NCBI RefSeq assembly: GCF_018502485.1
Contig: NZ_CP075546.1
Strand: one strand, 5' to 3'
Source: Methanospirillum purgamenti
Lineage (GTDB): Archaea > Halobacteriota > Methanomicrobia > Methanomicrobiales > Methanospirillaceae
Length of the DNA: 64,000 bases
The notes below the pieces were generated by a model. The model saw only the letters and a list, made by a program, of their open reading frames with translations, was not told the origin of the DNA and ran no database searches. Within the stretch, counting starts at the first letter, position 1; every line of letters begins with the position of its first letter. This document shows positions 25,601-35,595 of this stretch, piece after piece. Position numbers and translations under genes: made by a program.

Positions 25601-26794
25601 CTACGTTAAACTATCCTGCCTCATGTTCTGAGGATTACAGGCTTTCTCAATACAATCCCTGGTTGAGCCGATCATCGCCTCTGCTCCACACATTGTTGGA
25701 ACATATGAGAGTGCTTTTCCGCTATTGACCATGATCAGGGAATATTGTTCAAGGGCTGGTGATACCACCATACAGGTATCTGCAAATACCCGGGCTCCAG
25801 ACCGCTCGATGATTCTGACAGACTCCTGTTCCCGGTTTATGATATTTCGTGCTGCAAATATGTACACTGGTATGGTAATCTTCTGACCTTCAAGGAGTGA
25901 TGCCAGAAAGCTAAGTTCTTCCGGAGAACAATGAGGGCATCCAATGGCTACTGTATCCGGAATTTCATCAGTAAACAGATCTGATACTTCATTTGCTTCA
26001 ATAACCACTTCTTCCAGGCCGGATGTATCAAATGAGAACACGCGGGCTTCAGGAGTAATTCCCTGAACGTGGTACAAGGCAACCGCTCCGGTCGCTGCCA
26101 TTGCTGCTCCAAGGTTTTTCAACTGGTCTCTTCCGGGCCGAATGCCGGAAAAGAGAGGTATACGGTTGCCCGAAATTTTTCCTGCAATGTACCCGAGAGC
26201 CCCATACCATGATGCATCAGCCTGTTGGGGCTCGCCTTCAACCCTGAAGTATAGTTCTGGTTTCCGGTTCTCCACGAGGTGTAAACCATATCTTGGAGTT
26301 TTTCCAATTATCGCCGCTGCAAGGGCTGAAGGTCCACCTTCACGGTTTGTTCTGGCTCCGATAACAGAATTTGCATAACTGACCGCTGATGATTCAGACC
26401 AGGCAAGATGATCCCCATATTCAGTAATATTCAGGTAATAAGGAGTACAGGTGCATTCAAGGCTGATCCCGAGTCGTTCATATGCAGAGATAACGGCAAG
26501 CTGTTTTTTTGCAAACTCAGGATCAATGTCCATCTCTTCCCATCGCATCCGGTCCATTCCAACAGGATTGAGAACAGACGGCACACATGCCCTGGCATCC
26601 AGACTTAAAAGCCACTTAAGTCCCCATTCACCAATTGTTTTATACGAAGCACCTGAAACCTGGGCACTTCTGATTTGAACCATTTCATCGGCACCGAATA
26701 CCTTCCCGACACCGACCAGGATCTCCATGAGCTGCTGTTTTGTCTCGCCTTCTTCCCCATTCAGAACTGCTTCTTCCTCGTGTGTTAGATGCAC
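25601..26794 (-). CDS. Aconitase X catalytic subunit; phosphomevalonate dehydratase large subunit
   Basis: A 397-aa aconitase-X (DUF521) protein: MHLTHEEEAVLNGEEGE at the start, then AQVSGASYKTIGEWGLKWL, a cysteine-containing CTCTPYYLN segment, NSVIGARTNREGGPSALAAA and GCPHCSPEELSFLASLL. Cysteines of these segments are candidates for the iron-sulfur site. In archaea this family provides the large subunit of mevalonate-5-phosphate dehydratase, which makes trans-anhydromevalonate 5-phosphate. The direct neighbours ubiD and ubiX encode the next steps, which supports this role strongly. The small subunit (DUF126) is not in the window. It starts 5 bp after the ubiD stop, so the two are translationally linked. 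Confidence 0.9.
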   Translation of the reverse strand: MHLTHEEEAVLNGEEGETKQQLMEILVGVGKVFGADEMVQIRSAQVSGASYKTIGEWGLKWLLSLDARACVPSVLNPVGMDRMRWEEMDIDPEFAKKQLAVISAYERLGISLECTCTPYYLNITEYGDHLAWSESSAVSYANSVIGARTNREGGPSALAAAIIGKTPRYGLHLVENRKPELYFRVEGEPQQADASWYGALGYIAGKISGNRIPLFSGIRPGRDQLKNLGAAMAATGAVALYHVQGITPEARVFSFDTSGLEEVVIEANEVSDLFTDEIPDTVAIGCPHCSPEELSFLASLLEGQKITIPVYIFAARNIINREQESVRIIERSGARVFADTCMVVSPALEQYSLIMVNSGKALSYVPTMCGAEAMIGSTRDCIEKACNPQNMRQDSLT

Positions 26795-26799
26795 AGATC

Positions 26800-28041
26800 T
26801 CAGTCCTCCCAGACTGCCCGGACGAATTCTCCTTCCTTTCCAAGCTCCATTGTTGCGTCTATACCCATCTTGACATTCAGACCGTCGCCAATCCGGGATG
26901 GATCAAGAGATGAACCTCTGACACCAGGGATGATGAGGGTATCCCGGTCTGCCCGAACCCTGGTTGCAATTGCAAATTCAACATCAGAAAGATTCGCCGG
27001 ATCAATATCTTCGTCAACTATGACAACGTGTTTTAATGAGGTGTGAGCAGCGAATGCGGCCATAATGGCATTTTTACCATCTCCTTCGGTCCGTTTTCGT
27101 ATCTGGACTACCCCGTGGAGATACCCACATCCTCCTTTTGTCAGAACAACATCAGTAACCCCGGTTACCTGGGCTACTGAACGGTAAATGAGTGGTTCGT
27201 ATGGAGCTCCCATCAGAAGTTTGTGTTCATCACCGGCATTTACCAGGCCGTGGTAAATAAAATCCGGCTTGGTATACATGCCATTAAGTTCTATCACCGG
27301 TTGAATCCGTTCAGGATCATAGGTTCTGGTAATATCTACATACGGTCCCTCAACAGCAGTTTCACTTCCAATATACCCTTCAAGAATAATCTCTGCATCC
27401 GGAACCCTGACACCATTCGGGAGTGTGTATACCGGAATTTCTCCTCCGAGCAATTCAGCTGCAAAGGGGAGTTCCATACTCTCGGGAACCCTGCTGCAGC
27501 TGGCAAAGAGGACAAGCGGGTGCATTCCTATTACGACTGCAACCGGCAGTCGCTCTCCCTGAGCGAGGGCTTTTTTATGAAGGGTGTGTGTATGCCTGCC
27601 CTCAACCAATCGTGCCACAAGACGATCTTTTCCTGCTTTGAGCATCCGGTGAACCGAAGCATTCTCAATCCCTTCATAGCGGGAAAATACAACTCCTGAG
27701 TTCAGGTACCTGCCTCCCTCCTTTGGATAATTTTCCATTATTGGGATTTCATCAAGATTTACCGGCCGGAGAGGGAGTGTTCCGGCATCTTTTAAGGTGC
27801 CATTATACCGGCATTTCGCTAGTTTTGGAACCAGTTCCCCAGAGGGTACCCCGAGTGCTACTGCCAGGGCTTCTCTGGATGCAACAAGGTTCATTACTGC
27901 TTTTTTTCCGTCCAGATTATGAAAAAATAACAATTTATCAGTACTAAATGCTCGTTTCGGAGCATCAAAGCGGGAGGAGACAGGTTCATGCACATCAGTC
28001 ACAAGACCTTGACTCCTCATCTGTTCAATAAAATTCCTCAT
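26800..28041 (-). CDS. ubiD: UbiD-family decarboxylase (anhydromevalonate phosphate decarboxylase)
   Basis: A 413-aa UbiD-family enzyme using prenylated FMN. Visible family features include VVIGMHPLVLFASCSRVPE, ILEGYIGSETAVEGPYVDIT, GLVNAGDEHKLLMGAPYEP and KHVVIVDEDIDPANLSDVEF, which includes the acidic catalytic residues. Next to aconitase X and ubiX, it is best explained as the decarboxylase that turns trans-anhydromevalonate phosphate into isopentenyl phosphate in the archaeal mevalonate route; aromatic substrates are a less likely alternative. I chose the ATG at 28041, which overlaps the ubiX stop as ATGA, the usual sign of coupled translation; a start at 28056 would add five residues. 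Confidence 0.9.
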   Translation of the reverse strand: MRNFIEQMRSQGLVTDVHEPVSSRFDAPKRAFSTDKLLFFHNLDGKKAVMNLVASREALAVALGVPSGELVPKLAKCRYNGTLKDAGTLPLRPVNLDEIPIMENYPKEGGRYLNSGVVFSRYEGIENASVHRMLKAGKDRLVARLVEGRHTHTLHKKALAQGERLPVAVVIGMHPLVLFASCSRVPESMELPFAAELLGGEIPVYTLPNGVRVPDAEIILEGYIGSETAVEGPYVDITRTYDPERIQPVIELNGMYTKPDFIYHGLVNAGDEHKLLMGAPYEPLIYRSVAQVTGVTDVVLTKGGCGYLHGVVQIRKRTEGDGKNAIMAAFAAHTSLKHVVIVDEDIDPANLSDVEFAIATRVRADRDTLIIPGVRGSSLDPSRIGDGLNVKMGIDATMELGKEGEFVRAVWED

Positions 28042-28589
28042 TCGTAACCACTCCATCGGCCACCAATTGAGTGGGCAATCTCCAGGTGGTCAAGTATTCG
28101 TGCAACTACTGCATCTACAAGACTGGTGATGGTATCCGGTCGGTGATAAAATGGGGGACTTGCAGTCATAATGAGGGCTCCTGCATCGTGGGCACGGAGC
28201 ATATTTTCTATATGAATCCTTGAGAGGGGATTTTCCCGAAGAAGGAGAATGCATGGCCGCCGCTCTTTCAGGGTTACATCAGCTGCCCGCGTAAGCAGGT
28301 TTGGAGTAAAACCATGGGCCACTGCAGACAATGTCTTCATACTACATGGTGCAATCACCATACCATGGTGAATAAATGATCCACTGGCAACCTGTGAAGC
28401 CAGGTTTTCAGGAGCATGAATAATAATATCCGGATCGTCAAAAACGATCTGCTCATGATGAGCAATCTCCTGGGCAACTGGAGATATAATGACATGTACC
28501 TCAGCTTTTCCAGCCAGATGATCAAGCAACCGCCTGGCATAGAGCATTCCGGATGCCCCCGAAACTCCAACTACTATCCTTGGATTCAT
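28038..28589 (-). CDS. ubiX: UbiX flavin prenyltransferase
   Basis: A 183-aa Rossmann-like flavoprotein: VVGVSGASGMLYARRLLDHL at the N-terminus, the active-site region MVIAPCSMKTLSAVAHGF, NLLTRAADVTLKERRPCILL and RENPLSRIHIENMLRAHDAG. It attaches a dimethylallyl group to FMN to make prenyl-FMN, the cofactor of UbiD, encoded next in the operon with a 4-nt stop/start overlap. It is the first gene of the minus-strand run that ends with polC. Its promoter lies in the gap 28590-28973, shared with the divergent surface-protein genes. Confidence 0.93.
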   Translation of the reverse strand: MNPRIVVGVSGASGMLYARRLLDHLAGKAEVHVIISPVAQEIAHHEQIVFDDPDIIIHAPENLASQVASGSFIHHGMVIAPCSMKTLSAVAHGFTPNLLTRAADVTLKERRPCILLLRENPLSRIHIENMLRAHDAGALIMTASPPFYHRPDTITSLVDAVVARILDHLEIAHSIGGRWSGYE

Positions 28590-28973
28590 GTATCACTCCA
28601 TATGAAAGACCAGGATTTCCTAAACCATCAGGAAATGTACCGGTAGTCACACCAGTCTGTACAGCTATCTTTCTCTAAACCATAATGATGGTATCATCCG
28701 GATGAAATGACTTCTCCCAGGTGATCACATTTCGCGCATAAAAGATAATTAAGACCGACTCAGAGAAATCCGGCGCGCTAAGGATTTATCGAATACAATA
28801 TATTGATACAATTCATTAATAAGAAAATTATGCCTTGTTTTCCGGTCAGGGGCATAATCAAAGCCTGGTTTGAAAATGATAGTATTTAATAGGGCTAAGC
28901 GTACAGATTAGCACATATATCATGTGAGAGGGATCACCTGAACAATCAGGCGGACCTGCGGATGGGAGGCGTA
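28590..28973. promoter_or_regulatory. Divergent intergenic region, ubiX and surface-protein promoters
   Basis: A 384-bp gap without genes. A TATA-like TATTTAAT at 28883-28890 on the plus strand fits a transcript start near 28915 for the surface-protein genes. A ribosome binding site GGGAGG lies at 28964-28969, five bases before the ATG at 28974, which decides the start there. I could not single out the ubiX promoter; AT-rich stretches near 28795-28830 are candidates. Confidence 0.5.
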
Positions 28974-31900
28974 ATGATGAAGATATGGACATATGTACCA
29001 ATTATTCTGCTCATTCTTCTTTGTGGTGGGGTCACTGCACAAGAGGTTGTGTTTTCTCCTTCTGGAGGATCAGGAGAAGAAATTCAAGCGGGGAATATAT
29101 CATTTAGTACCCCGGTGAGTGCTTCAAGTGGAATTGCAATTCTTGCAGTTTCAGAAAATCCAGATGAATATACCGTTGCAAATGAAGTAACGGTAGATAC
29201 CACCAGATTTGATCTCTCCTCAGAATCGTGTGGGGGATCTGAGAAGCAGATCACATTCGGTAACCTGAATCATGTAAATCCTCGGGTTGCCGATGGAAGG
29301 GTTGTATTTGAGGAGTGGAGCTCAGGAGTATCCAGTATCAGCCTGTATGACATTCAGTCAGGTGGATTATACCCGGTTTATCCTGGCAAACTTCACCAGA
29401 GTTACCCTGATATATCTGGCAGAATTGTAGTGTATGAACAGGCAGGAGCAGGAACAAACCAGGTCACAAACATTAACGGGTACGACCTGCAGACTGACAC
29501 TGCTGCCCCGATATCATCCTCTACAGCAAATCAGAATCAACCAGTTGTATCTGGAAGATATATCGCCTGGCAAGACTGGAGAAAGGGGAATTCAGACATT
29601 TACATGGCTGATCTCAACTCGGGAACAAGTCAGGCTGTAACAAAGGATCTTGCAGAACAGAAAAAGCCGGATATCTCTGGTTCTTACATCATCTGGGAAG
29701 ACTGGAGAAATGGAAATGCAGATATTTACCTGTACGATATCGCAGCAGGGAAAGAGTACCAGCTGACTAATAATCCATATAATCAGAGAAACCCGCGTAT
29801 AAGTGGAAAGATTGTTGTATGGGAAGATGATCGGAATGGTATCTCTGACGTTTTTGCAATGACTCTGGATACATTCCAGGAGTATCAATTAACCGAAGCG
29901 AAGTATAAGGCGGTAAATCCGGATGTTTCAGGACCACTGGTCGTGTGGGAGGATTACCGGAATGGAAATGCAGACATCTACCTGCTTGACCTGATTACCG
30001 GATACATTTACCAGATTACAACAAACCAGGGAGATCAGAAGAGTCCGTCAATCTATGGAAATCATCTTGTCTGGCAGGATTACCGTACAGGTAACTCGAA
30101 TATCTTCCTGTATACCTTTTCTCAATCTGTTGGAACAGGTAAATACCAACTCTATGGATCAGCTTCAATGAGTGGATCCGGAGCTCCGGCCGGAACCGTA
30201 GTAAGTGCTCTTATTGACGGAGTTGTCAGGGCAACAACTACCGTGCAGCAGACTGGCCAGTATGGCTCATCCTATGGGCCGTTCCTTGAAATTCCAGTAA
30301 CCAATGCAGATACCGGAAAAACAATATCATTCAGACTGAATGATTATCAGGGAGATCAGACCCTGACTGTGGGATCAGGCGGGGTCATGAGACTAGACCT
30401 TACCGCGTCCAGTGTCCCGCCTGTTCAGACTTACACCCTATCCGGGAATGTTATGATGAATAGTGCTCCTGCACCTATTGGAACGGTAATTACGGCATCA
30501 ATAGATTCTCAAATCAGAGGACAGGTAACTGTTACCAATGCAGGATCATACACCGGCCTTTCCATCCCGGTTAACCAGAACGACCTCGGAAAAACAATAA
30601 TATTTACAGCAAATTCAGGAGGAACAACTCTTCAGGCTGCTCAGAGTATCAGTGTCGGCCAACAGGTTGGTGGATGGTTTGATCTGACATTTGGAACGTC
30701 ACCAGCTCAGACAATTTATAGTTTTAGTGGATCTGTTCTGCTCGACGGTCAATATGCTCCGGCAGGAACAGTGATTTCTGCAGTCATTGATAACCAGGTC
30801 AGAAGTCAGATAACAATCACATCATCCGGTCAGTATAATTCTCTGAATGTACCTGTGTACCAGACCGATAATGGGAAATATCTCTCATTTACCGCTCTGT
30901 ATAATGGTGCAACCTATAATGCAGCCCAGCAGGTTACACTTTCAGTCCAGCAGGGTGATCTGATCATCGCATCTGCAGATGTTTCTGCTGCAAGTGCCCA
31001 GAAAATCCAGAAAAAACTGGATCTTACCTTCACGGTATCAGCCCAGACAAAATACTCATTCTGGGGACGAGCAAACCTTGATAGCCGTCCAATGGCTGCA
31101 GGAAACACCATCTATGCTCTCATTGATAATCAGATCAGGGGCCAGATTACAACTCTTACAGTAGGATCATACGGCTCTGAATATGGCCCATTCCTTGAAG
31201 TTCCTATAACCAATGCAGATATTGGGAAGACCATTCGGTTCCAGACAGCGTCCGGTGCAGAAGGGGATCAGACCCAATTGGTTGTAAGTGGATTAAAAGT
31301 TCTGAAAAATATCAATTTCATTTCAAAACCCTCCAGTGCAGCAGACTTTACTGCAACCCCGACCCAGGGGACAATTCCACTCACGGTTAAATTTACAGAT
31401 AAGTCATCAGGGAATCCGAAATCATGGTATTGGGATTTTGGTGACGGAACAACCTCTACTGAGAGGAATCCAAGCCATGTCTATTCCCAAAACGGAGTCT
31501 ACTCAGTAGGACTTATGACCACCCTGTGGAACGGACAGACCAAGACTGCTGTGAAACAAAATCTGATTACCGCAGGAATTATCAGCCCGCCTGAGGCACA
31601 GGTCAGTCTGAACCAGGGATGGAACTTTATCTCGGTTCCCAAGATGCTCGCTGACGGTCAAAATAACGCAAAAACCCTCTTTGGACATGTCGATGTCGGT
31701 GGACATAGTATATTCGCCTACAATCCACGGACAAAATCCTGGAATACAGTCAGTGCAACGACAATTATCAATCCGCTTGATGCAGTCTGGATTTATTCAA
31801 CCAAGAAAGATGCAGTATACCTCTACTTTGCCGGTGATGCTCTGCAGATCCCACCAACCAGGAAACTTGTGAAAGGATGGAATACCTTTGGTGTGACCAG

Positions 31901-32102
31901 CTTGAACACCGTACCAGCACAGAACGCACTCCTTTCTGTAAAGGATCAGTGGGTATATGTGATAGGGTTTGATTCCTCTACACAACGGTACCAGAGCACG
32001 ATAATGAACGTTCCAGAGAGTAATGCGAATGTTCTGTATCCTGGATATGGATATTGGATTTACATGAATGAAGAAGGAGATCTCGCGGCTATCGGAATAT
32101 AA
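28974..32102 (+). CDS. Surface protein 1: propeller, beta modules, PKD, shared C-terminal domain
   Basis: A 1042-aa secreted protein. Order of parts: signal peptide (MMKIWTYVPIILLILLCGG, cleavage near VTAQ); a seven-bladed propeller made of ~43-aa repeats with WEDWRNGNADIYLYD-like cores, as in methanogen surface propellers (TIGR04275 type); four ~90-aa beta modules with APAGTVISAVIDNQVR-like signatures; one PKD domain (WYWDFGDGTTSTERNPSHVY); and a ~165-aa C-terminal domain from QGWNFISVP to the end. No membrane anchor follows, so the last domain may attach the protein to the sheath or S-layer. It is first of three tandem genes sharing this C-terminal domain, 30 bp before the second. Confidence 0.85.
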   Translation: MMKIWTYVPIILLILLCGGVTAQEVVFSPSGGSGEEIQAGNISFSTPVSASSGIAILAVSENPDEYTVANEVTVDTTRFDLSSESCGGSEKQITFGNLNHVNPRVADGRVVFEEWSSGVSSISLYDIQSGGLYPVYPGKLHQSYPDISGRIVVYEQAGAGTNQVTNINGYDLQTDTAAPISSSTANQNQPVVSGRYIAWQDWRKGNSDIYMADLNSGTSQAVTKDLAEQKKPDISGSYIIWEDWRNGNADIYLYDIAAGKEYQLTNNPYNQRNPRISGKIVVWEDDRNGISDVFAMTLDTFQEYQLTEAKYKAVNPDVSGPLVVWEDYRNGNADIYLLDLITGYIYQITTNQGDQKSPSIYGNHLVWQDYRTGNSNIFLYTFSQSVGTGKYQLYGSASMSGSGAPAGTVVSALIDGVVRATTTVQQTGQYGSSYGPFLEIPVTNADTGKTISFRLNDYQGDQTLTVGSGGVMRLDLTASSVPPVQTYTLSGNVMMNSAPAPIGTVITASIDSQIRGQVTVTNAGSYTGLSIPVNQNDLGKTIIFTANSGGTTLQAAQSISVGQQVGGWFDLTFGTSPAQTIYSFSGSVLLDGQYAPAGTVISAVIDNQVRSQITITSSGQYNSLNVPVYQTDNGKYLSFTALYNGATYNAAQQVTLSVQQGDLIIASADVSAASAQKIQKKLDLTFTVSAQTKYSFWGRANLDSRPMAAGNTIYALIDNQIRGQITTLTVGSYGSEYGPFLEVPITNADIGKTIRFQTASGAEGDQTQLVVSGLKVLKNINFISKPSSAADFTATPTQGTIPLTVKFTDKSSGNPKSWYWDFGDGTTSTERNPSHVYSQNGVYSVGLMTTLWNGQTKTAVKQNLITAGIISPPEAQVSLNQGWNFISVPKMLADGQNNAKTLFGHVDVGGHSIFAYNPRTKSWNTVSATTIINPLDAVWIYSTKKDAVYLYFAGDALQIPPTRKLVKGWNTFGVTSLNTVPAQNALLSVKDQWVYVIGFDSSTQRYQSTIMNVPESNANVLYPGYGYWIYMNEEGDLAAIGI

Positions 32103-32132
32103 GGAAAAACCATACAGAGAGGTTGAAAAAAC

Positions 32133-35100
32133 ATGAAAATTGCATCACTGCTGACAATGGTTCTGATGCTCCTGCTGCTGGCACCCTGCATTGCAGATGA
32201 GGAGATAGTAGATTTTGAACCGGTGGTGAGTTTTTCAGCAGAAGAACTCATCGCCCAGGCACCGGGTATTGAAGAACAGATGACCTTTGACTCTGTATTT
32301 GACTGGGATCCACGGGTAGACGAACAATATGTCACCTGGACCCAATATGAGGGACAAGGGAAGATCTGGTTCTATGATATGAAATCAGGAAAACGGGAAA
32401 TGGTTGCAAATATTATGAGTGACCAGAATAATCCCGATATTTCCGGAGGAATTATTGTCTGGGATGATAACCGACACGGAAACTCAAATATTTACTCGTA
32501 TAACATCCCCATGCATAAGGAAACCCCGGTTTATGTTGACACGACTAATCAGTTCAGACCTGCAATCTCGCAGGACATGGTAGTCTTTGAAGACTTTGGG
32601 AATGATGATCTCAGAGACATCGGAATGGTAAAGGTCGGAACCAGTGCCCGTCCGATGTACATCAACGTTAATGGTAAGGATAAGGGAAATCCTGACATTG
32701 ACGGAGACTGGATTGCTTACCAGCAACTTGATGATAATAAGAACGACTGGAACATTTACCTGTTCAATTACAAAACTGACAAAACAGTTCAGGTAACCCG
32801 GGATACAAAAATTCAGCAAAACCCAAGAATTTCCGGTGATTATGTCGTCTGGGAGGATAACAGGAACGGCAAGTGGGACATTTTCATGTACAATATCAAA
32901 AAGGACATGACCACTGCTGTAACCTTTGATGACTATGATGATGTCGAACCTTCTGTATCTGGTTCCAAGATTGTTTGGACCAGGTACGACCAGGATGGTA
33001 CCAGCGACATTTACATGGTCGATCTACAGATTCCAAAGACATATGCAGTATGTGTTGGACCTGGAAACCAGATCAGACCTGATATCTGTGTTGATAAGGT
33101 AGTTTGGCAGGATGATCGGTTTGGAGGATGGGACATTTTCATGTATACCCTCCAGCCACAGACTCCATACACCCCATACCAGTTCTACGGCCCAGTTACG
33201 TTTAATTACCTCCCTGCTCCGGTAGGAACTGAAATTATTGCAAAAATTGACGGGGTAACAAAGGACTCTATTGTAACAACAGAGGAAGGATACTACGGCA
33301 GCTCTGGCAGTTTTGGAGAACAACTGACAGTAGATATCCTACAGGCTGATATTGGCCGCCAGATTACTTTCTGGAGTGGAGGAATACAGGGAGCACCAGC
33401 AATCACCGTTTCAGGCGACGGCTCCATGATGGAGCAGCCATTAAACTTTGTATATGCTCAGCCTCTCCCGGACCTTCTCTTTTATGGCTCAGTTACAATT
33501 GACGGCCAGCCGGCTGCAAAAGGGACTGTCCTGAAAGCAATGATCGATGGGGTTGTGAGAGGAAGCTACGAGATCACCCAGAGTGGCCAGTATGGCGGTC
33601 AGTATGACACCGATCCAGCCTTACGGGTTCCAATTACTATTGCAGACGTCGGGAAGCATATCACCTTCATGGAAGGGGAATATGGAGCTGCTCAGACCTA
33701 CCAGATAACGAGTGGAGGCAGATTCAGACAGGATCTTACGTTCACAACCGTTCCACCAATGAGCTCATACGAGTTTTATGGTTATGTCCAGATTGATGGG
33801 AAATCTGCCCCTGCGGGAACCAAAATAGAAGCCAAGATCGATGACAAGGTAGTAACCACCTATGTGACCAGATATGCTGGTTCCTATGGAGCACCAGGTC
33901 AGACTCCTGACGACCCACGACTGATTGTTCCGGTAACTGAAGCCGATGCCGGAAGAACCATTTCATTCTGGATTGGAACCATCAGAGCTGGAGCATCACA
34001 GGTTATCACCCGTGGTGGTGAGCGGATTATCCGGAAAGATCTTGACTTTGGAGGTTCTCCACATCCAGGTATCAATGCAGACTTTACCGCTTCACCAAGA
34101 AATGGAAATGCCCCGCTCACTGTACAGTTCACCGATCTCTCTACAGGTGGACCGACCATGTGGTTCTGGGACTTTGGAGACGGAATTATCCCTGCAAATG
34201 CAACATGCTCAGGAACTGACTGTCATAATATTGCAAACCCAATCCACACATACACCAGAGAGGGAACATACACAATTACTCTGACTGCTTCAAACCAGTT
34301 TGGGGCATCAGATACTGAGGTGAAACAGGCATTTATCACCGTTGGGCAGGTAACACCAGGAATCAACGCTGACTTTACCGCTTCACCAAGAAGTGGAAAT
34401 ACCCCACTCACTGTCCAGTTCACCGATCTCTCTACGGGTGGACCAACCATGTGGTTCTGGGACTTTGGAGACGGAATTATCCCTGCAAATGCAACATGTT
34501 CAGGAACTGACTGCAATACCATTGCAAACCCGGTCCACACATACACCAGAGAGGGGACATACACAGTTACTCTGACTGCTTCAAACCAGTATGGGGCATC
34601 AGATACTGAAGTGAAACAGGCATTTATCACCGTTGGGCAGGTAACACCAGGAATCAACGCTGACTTTACCGCTTCACCAAGAAGTGGAAATACCCCACTC
34701 ACTGTCCAGTTCACCGATCTCTCTACAGGTGGACCGACCATGTGGTTCTGGGACTTTGGAGAGGGAATTATTCCTGCAAATGTAACATGCTCAGGAACTG
34801 ACTGCAATACCATTGCAAACCCGGTCCACACATACACCAAAGAGGGAACATACACCGTTACTCTGACCGCTTCAAACCAGTTTGGGGCGTCAGATACTGA
34901 AGTGAAACCTGGATATATCAGTGCAGGGGGCAGCCCGCATCCAACAGATTCAATGCCAATTTATCCTGGCTGGAATTTTGTCTCGGTTCCAAAGAAACTT
35001 GCACCAGGAAAAGACACTGCGGCAATTTTCAGTCATATTCAGGTAGATGGACACAGTATCTTCCAGTATAATGCAGTGACCGGTCAGTGGATTACCCTGA

Positions 35101-35447
35101 CAGCCTCAAGTCAGGTAAAACCCCTTGATGCAGTCTGGATTTATTCAAGGACGTCTGAACGAGTCTCACTGACATATGACTCAGATCCACTTCAGACTCC
35201 ACCAACGAAAGAACTTCGAAAGGGTTGGAATGCAATCGGATTTACCGGACTTGAACCTCTGGAAGCAAAATTCACGTTCCTTTCAGTTCAGGATAAGTGG
35301 GTCAATTGTCTTGGATTTAACGAGGAAAAACAGCAGTATGATGCGATGATCATTAAGGGCAGAAATGACGATGCACGGCTGTACCCATATAGCGGATACT
35401 GGTTGTTCATGTCAGATAACGGCACTCTTGCCGCTATTTCAGCCTGA
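32133..35447 (+). CDS. Surface protein 2: propeller, beta modules, three PKD, shared C-terminal domain
   Basis: A 1104-aa secreted protein with the same plan as its upstream neighbour. A signal peptide (MKIASLLTMVLMLLLLAPCI) is followed by seven propeller blades (WEDNRNGKWDIFMYN-like), three ~90-aa modules with PAPAGTKIEAKID-like signatures, three nearly identical PKD domains (~residues 643-940, each with FWDFGDGIIPAN followed by a Cys pair, CSGTDC), and the ~165-aa C-terminal domain starting GWNFVSVPKKLAPGK. In the third PKD the usual FGDG is FGEG. The PKD copies are so alike at the DNA level that recent duplication or gene conversion is likely. It is transcribed with the gene before it. Confidence 0.85.
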   Translation: MKIASLLTMVLMLLLLAPCIADEEIVDFEPVVSFSAEELIAQAPGIEEQMTFDSVFDWDPRVDEQYVTWTQYEGQGKIWFYDMKSGKREMVANIMSDQNNPDISGGIIVWDDNRHGNSNIYSYNIPMHKETPVYVDTTNQFRPAISQDMVVFEDFGNDDLRDIGMVKVGTSARPMYINVNGKDKGNPDIDGDWIAYQQLDDNKNDWNIYLFNYKTDKTVQVTRDTKIQQNPRISGDYVVWEDNRNGKWDIFMYNIKKDMTTAVTFDDYDDVEPSVSGSKIVWTRYDQDGTSDIYMVDLQIPKTYAVCVGPGNQIRPDICVDKVVWQDDRFGGWDIFMYTLQPQTPYTPYQFYGPVTFNYLPAPVGTEIIAKIDGVTKDSIVTTEEGYYGSSGSFGEQLTVDILQADIGRQITFWSGGIQGAPAITVSGDGSMMEQPLNFVYAQPLPDLLFYGSVTIDGQPAAKGTVLKAMIDGVVRGSYEITQSGQYGGQYDTDPALRVPITIADVGKHITFMEGEYGAAQTYQITSGGRFRQDLTFTTVPPMSSYEFYGYVQIDGKSAPAGTKIEAKIDDKVVTTYVTRYAGSYGAPGQTPDDPRLIVPVTEADAGRTISFWIGTIRAGASQVITRGGERIIRKDLDFGGSPHPGINADFTASPRNGNAPLTVQFTDLSTGGPTMWFWDFGDGIIPANATCSGTDCHNIANPIHTYTREGTYTITLTASNQFGASDTEVKQAFITVGQVTPGINADFTASPRSGNTPLTVQFTDLSTGGPTMWFWDFGDGIIPANATCSGTDCNTIANPVHTYTREGTYTVTLTASNQYGASDTEVKQAFITVGQVTPGINADFTASPRSGNTPLTVQFTDLSTGGPTMWFWDFGEGIIPANVTCSGTDCNTIANPVHTYTKEGTYTVTLTASNQFGASDTEVKPGYISAGGSPHPTDSMPIYPGWNFVSVPKKLAPGKDTAAIFSHIQVDGHSIFQYNAVTGQWITLTASSQVKPLDAVWIYSRTSERVSLTYDSDPLQTPPTKELRKGWNAIGFTGLEPLEAKFTFLSVQDKWVNCLGFNEEKQQYDAMIIKGRNDDARLYPYSGYWLFMSDNGTLAAISA

Positions 35448-35457
35448 TATTTTTTTT
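35448..35457 (+). terminator. T-run terminator after surface protein 2
   Basis: A run of eight T at 35450-35457, just after the stop codon, is typical of archaeal termination. The 148-bp gap to the third surface gene suggests that this gene has its own promoter. Confidence 0.4.
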
Positions 35458-35595
35458 GGATGATAAAAATGTGGGGGGATGTAATATGCAAACAAAGGCA
35501 AGATCCAGATGGATACCATTAAGTTGGTATGAGGTAAGGTACGGTTTAGGTGGGTGTGTCAATGGCACATTTCACAACTGCTGGTGGTGGGAAGA

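Noticed and set aside
34223..34855. 210-codon minus-strand frame
   Set aside because: Antisense of the three PKD repeats in surface protein 2; the repeated structure comes from the plus-strand gene.
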